Below are positions 61,617 to 64,000 of a stretch of DNA of 64,000 nt, piece by piece. A model generated the notes under the pieces. The model searched no databases. It saw only the letters and a program-made list of their open reading frames with translations, and was not told the origin of the DNA. Made by a program: the position numbers and the translations under genes. Numbering within the stretch: position 1 is the first letter of the stretch; each line of letters starts with the position of its first letter. Origin of the DNA: Nostoc linckia NIES-25 (GTDB lineage: Bacteria > Cyanobacteriota > Cyanobacteriia > Cyanobacteriales > Nostocaceae); assembly GCF_002368035.1 (NCBI RefSeq), contig NZ_AP018222.1:6349809-6413808 (forward strand), given 5' to 3'.

Positions 61617-61979
61617 ATGAAAAAAGTTCTATTAGTTGAAGATAGCCTCACAGAATCCGAAAAGATGACACGTTATCTCGAACAAGGGGGATATTCAGTT
61701 TATGAAGTTCGCAGTGGTGAAGAAGCTCAACTGCGGTTGAAACAACAAAAACCTGACTTGATCTTACTGGATTTGATTTTGCCAGGTCAAAGTGGATTTG
61801 AATTCTGCCGCAAGTTGAAAGCCGATCCGATAACAAAAGCAATCCCGGTAGTGATTTGCTCAACTAAAAACACAGATGTTGATAGAACTTGGGGCAATAT
61901 GAGTGGTGCCGATGCCTATTTAGTCAAACCTGTAGATGAAAATACCTTGCTCCAGACTGTTAGTAAATTTATTCGCTAA
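61617..61979 (+). CDS. CheY-type response regulator (PixH-like)
   Basis: 120 aa, a single receiver domain. KVLLVEDSLTESE, phospho-acceptor LILLDLILPGQSG, VICSTKN and AYLVKPVD give all active-site residues. Second gene of the phototaxis operon, 14 bp before the CheW gene. Confidence 0.92.
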   Translation: MKKVLLVEDSLTESEKMTRYLEQGGYSVYEVRSGEEAQLRLKQQKPDLILLDLILPGQSGFEFCRKLKADPITKAIPVVICSTKNTDVDRTWGNMSGADAYLVKPVDENTLLQTVSKFIR

Positions 61980-61993
61980 AGGAAGCTGAGGCA

Positions 61994-62512
61994 ATGGTAC
62001 AGGGCAATGATAGCTTTAGAGCGCTACCCATTCTGGAAAACTCTCCCCAAGGAAACAACCAGAGGTTTTTAAGATTTCCATTGAATGGAAAGGTCAATGG
62101 CTTACTCCCACTAGCCGATTTGCGGGGAGTAATTCAAGTTGCACTCACAGAGATTTTACCAGTGCCGCAGACCGCAGAATTCTTGTTAGGCATCATGAAT
62201 TGGCGGGGAGAAGCTATCTGGATTCTCGATTTAGCAGGTTTACTGGGAGCAACACACTGGTGTCGGCGAGAAAATGTACGCAACTCTGGCATGGCGATGC
62301 TTGTTCAAGTCCAGAATCAAACTGTCGGGCTGTTGGTAGAGCAAGTCAATACCATTGAAGTTTACGATTCCCAAGAACGGTTAGCGATTTCGGCATCGAT
62401 GTTACCTGCCCGACTCAAATCTTTCTTACAGGGTTACTTTATGGATGCTCAAGGTAGCCCTTTGATGTTAGTTGACACCCATACTGTGATTCAAGCCCTT
62501 CATTCTCTTTAA
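61994..62512 (+). CDS. CheW-like scaffold (PixI-like)
   Basis: 172 aa. Two beta-barrel halves of a CheW fold: FPLNGKVNGLLPLADLRGVI, then LGIMNWRGEAIWILDLAGLL and VGLLVEQVNTIEVY. It couples receptors to a CheA kinase, which would lie beyond the window. Confidence 0.88.
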   Translation: MVQGNDSFRALPILENSPQGNNQRFLRFPLNGKVNGLLPLADLRGVIQVALTEILPVPQTAEFLLGIMNWRGEAIWILDLAGLLGATHWCRRENVRNSGMAMLVQVQNQTVGLLVEQVNTIEVYDSQERLAISASMLPARLKSFLQGYFMDAQGSPLMLVDTHTVIQALHSL

Positions 62513-62515
62513 CAC

Positions 62516-62725
62516 TAGACCTCTTGCAAAAATAGTTTTGCACTCTTGGGGGAAAGGGTAAAGGTTAAAGGGCAAGGGGGAAAGGGGAAAGGGTAAAGGT
62601 AAAAACCTCGCCCCGTACTTCGTGCCGCTACGCTAACGTGGGCTACTTGTTCATTCCTTTTCCCTTTTCCCTTTAACCTTTTCCCCTCTTTCTTATCCCT
62701 TTTCCCGACTTCTGCAAGAAGTCTA
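62516..62725. repeat. 210-bp inverted-repeat element, TAGACCTCTTGCA family
   Basis: Termini TAGACCTCTTGCA and TGCAAGAAGTCTA enclose purine-rich GGGAAAGGG and pyrimidine-rich CCCTTTAACC arms, a nested form of the repeats in the ABC operon. It begins 3 bp after the CheW stop and splits the operon from its receptor gene. Confidence 0.75.
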
Positions 62726-62774
62726 CTCTGCATTCTACTTATTAACTCCGACAACTTTAATAGCAAGAAAGATT

Positions 62775-64000
62775 ATGGTAACGCAACCCAATCTTAGACC
62801 TAACCAACCACACTCAACTTCAAGCAACGGTCATCAAGACATCAGTAACGGGCATACCGTTGTACCTACACAACAGCAAGTTATTTCTACTCTAGAAGAA
62901 TTGCGAACTGAACTAGATCAAGCTGATTGGGTGGAAACAGGGCCATTGCGAGACAGAATCCGCAAGTTAAAAGAATTGGTAAGTGTGTTGCCATATCAAG
63001 ACAAAGGAGATGGATTAGAGGTAGACCAAGTACAGGCGATCGCCAGTAAAATCCGCCAATTTTCCGATCTAGATACTTTGCTTGCCACGGCTGTTATAGA
63101 GGTACAAAACGCCCTGCAAGCCGATCGCGTGGTGGTGTATGAGTTTACGAATCTGACGCTGGGGATAGTTGCTGCGGAGGCGATGAGGGATGGCTTTACC
63201 CCAATGCTGAAGGAAAAACTGCCTGCCGTCACTTTTGGGTTAAGTTCTGCCAAACTTTATCAACAAGACAAATTAGTAGCGATCGCGGATACTCATACTG
63301 CAAGCTTGTCTCCTTACCAAAAGCAGCTTGTGGATCGGTTTCAGGTCAGAGCTTGTTTGAGCTTGCCAATCTTAACAAAAGATGGGGTTTGGGGTTTGTT
63401 GGTAGTGCAGCAATGCAATGCACCTCGTCAGTGGCAAAATGCGGAAATTAAATCACTAAAATTACTCGCGCAGGAATTAGAAGCGCAACTGCAAGTTGCC
63501 GCGATTCAGGCTACATTGCAACAAGAAGTAGAAAAAGACCAAATCCTTACCGATGTAGCGAGTAAAATTCTCCAGTCCAAAGATGTGGATACCATCTTTC
63601 GCATTGCCACCCAAGAAGTGCGACAGTCACTAAAATGCGATCGCGTGGCAATCTATCGTTTCCAGCCAGATTGGAGTGGAGAATTTGTGGCTGAATCTGT
63701 GGGATCTGAGTGGGTTTCTTTGTTACAAGAACAGCGAAACAACCCTGCAATTGTCAAGAACGTTAACTATTGCAGTGTGAGGAACTTTGCCGACGAAGGG
63801 GGATTAGTTGGGACAACAGGGCGATCGCACGATAGCTACATTCAGCACACCCAAGGCAAAACCTTCCATCGCGGACAGATTTATCGAGTCACTAATGATA
63901 TTTACAGTGCTGGTTTTTCTGACTGCTATATCAAAATTTTAGAAAGCTATCAAGCCAAAGCATACATTATCGTTGCCATCTTTCAGGGCGAGCAGTTGTG
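62775..64000 (+). CDS. PixJ-like phototaxis receptor, GAF/CBCR, cut by window end
   Basis: At least 408 aa from ATG at 62775; the 3' end is outside the window. A Q/T-rich N terminus is followed by a helix (residues 37-75), a first GAF domain (about 85-240) with no bilin cysteine, and a second GAF (about 255-405). The second is a cyanobacteriochrome type: RVAIYRFQPDWSGEFVAES, then FSDCYIKILESYQAKAYIIV, in which Cys384 should bind the bilin; the usual next histidine is tyrosine here. Methyl-accepting and HAMP parts are expected after the window end. Confidence 0.8.
   Translation, partial: MVTQPNLRPNQPHSTSSNGHQDISNGHTVVPTQQQVISTLEELRTELDQADWVETGPLRDRIRKLKELVSVLPYQDKGDGLEVDQVQAIASKIRQFSDLDTLLATAVIEVQNALQADRVVVYEFTNLTLGIVAAEAMRDGFTPMLKEKLPAVTFGLSSAKLYQQDKLVAIADTHTASLSPYQKQLVDRFQVRACLSLPILTKDGVWGLLVVQQCNAPRQWQNAEIKSLKLLAQELEAQLQVAAIQATLQQEVEKDQILTDVASKILQSKDVDTIFRIATQEVRQSLKCDRVAIYRFQPDWSGEFVAESVGSEWVSLLQEQRNNPAIVKNVNYCSVRNFADEGGLVGTTGRSHDSYIQHTQGKTFHRGQIYRVTNDIYSAGFSDCYIKILESYQAKAYIIVAIFQGEQL

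Overview
The window comes from a filamentous, probably nostocalean cyanobacterium. GCGATCGC (HIP1) octamers occur throughout. The gene content is also typical: two families of AAA-like/WD40 signalling ATPases, a gas-vesicle cluster with GvpC, PATAN/CheY/CheW phototaxis genes with a bilin-type GAF receptor, and many small palindromic repeats between genes. The species cannot be fixed from sequence alone.

Layout. (1) 0-11.3 kb is a plasmid-like or integrative element. It carries small AT-rich hypothetical genes, a ribbon-helix-helix protein with an operator-like palindrome over its own start codon, an IS630-type insertion sequence, a 1488-aa CyRepA1-type replication protein and a tyrosine recombinase 33 bp from a tRNA-Ala(CGC) gene. 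Iteron-like repeats and a large multi-helix structure precede the replication gene, and two covarying tandem hairpins follow it. (2) 11.3-12.1 kb is repeat debris, including four 19-bp direct repeats like those at Tn7-like transposon ends. (3) 12.1-17.2 kb holds two AAA-like ATPase signalling proteins, one with WD40 repeats. (4) 17.2-33.4 kb is the most unusual block. A Sorangium-type self-sufficient nitric oxide synthase (NAD(P)-binding fold, two EF-hands, [2Fe-2S], FAD/NAD reductase, NOS oxygenase) lies in a long co-oriented run. Its neighbours are a bestrophin-type channel, an MscS-type channel, a STAS / HATPase / MHYT-PP2C partner-switching trio, a divergent class I amidotransferase and an EF-hand protein. 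The block is flanked by directly repeated relics of one AAA-associated gene and contains gene fragments from earlier duplications. (5) 33.4-39.6 kb has a 315-bp-repeat beta-helix protein, a tandem pair of Fluc fluoride channels, and a second bestrophin gene broken by a 121-bp miniature element with a perfect 8-bp target duplication. (6) 39.6-44.1 kb is a sugar/compatible-solute ABC importer operon studded with repeats. (7) 44.5-48 kb has a small conserved gene and an nSTAND-WD40 gene with recent 126-bp repeat expansion and a frameshift. (8) 48.3-59.7 kb is a gas-vesicle locus: tandem ArsA/Get3-like ATPase, GvpV-like, GvpG, GvpN, GvpJ, GvpK, two GvpF/L, a Cdc48-like double AAA ATPase, GvpA and GvpC. 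GvpN and GvpC both end in winged-helix-like domains. (9) 60-64 kb starts a pix/ptx-type phototaxis operon (PATAN-REC, CheY, CheW, GAF-CBCR receptor), cut by the window end.

How it may fit together (inference). Region 4 reads as a calcium- and gas-linked signalling module: NO is made by a Ca-binding NOS, a diatomic gas may be sensed by the MHYT phosphatase, the signal is passed by partner switching, and output goes to ion channels. Regions 8 and 9 together suggest buoyancy plus phototactic motility, as in hormogonia or motile trichomes.
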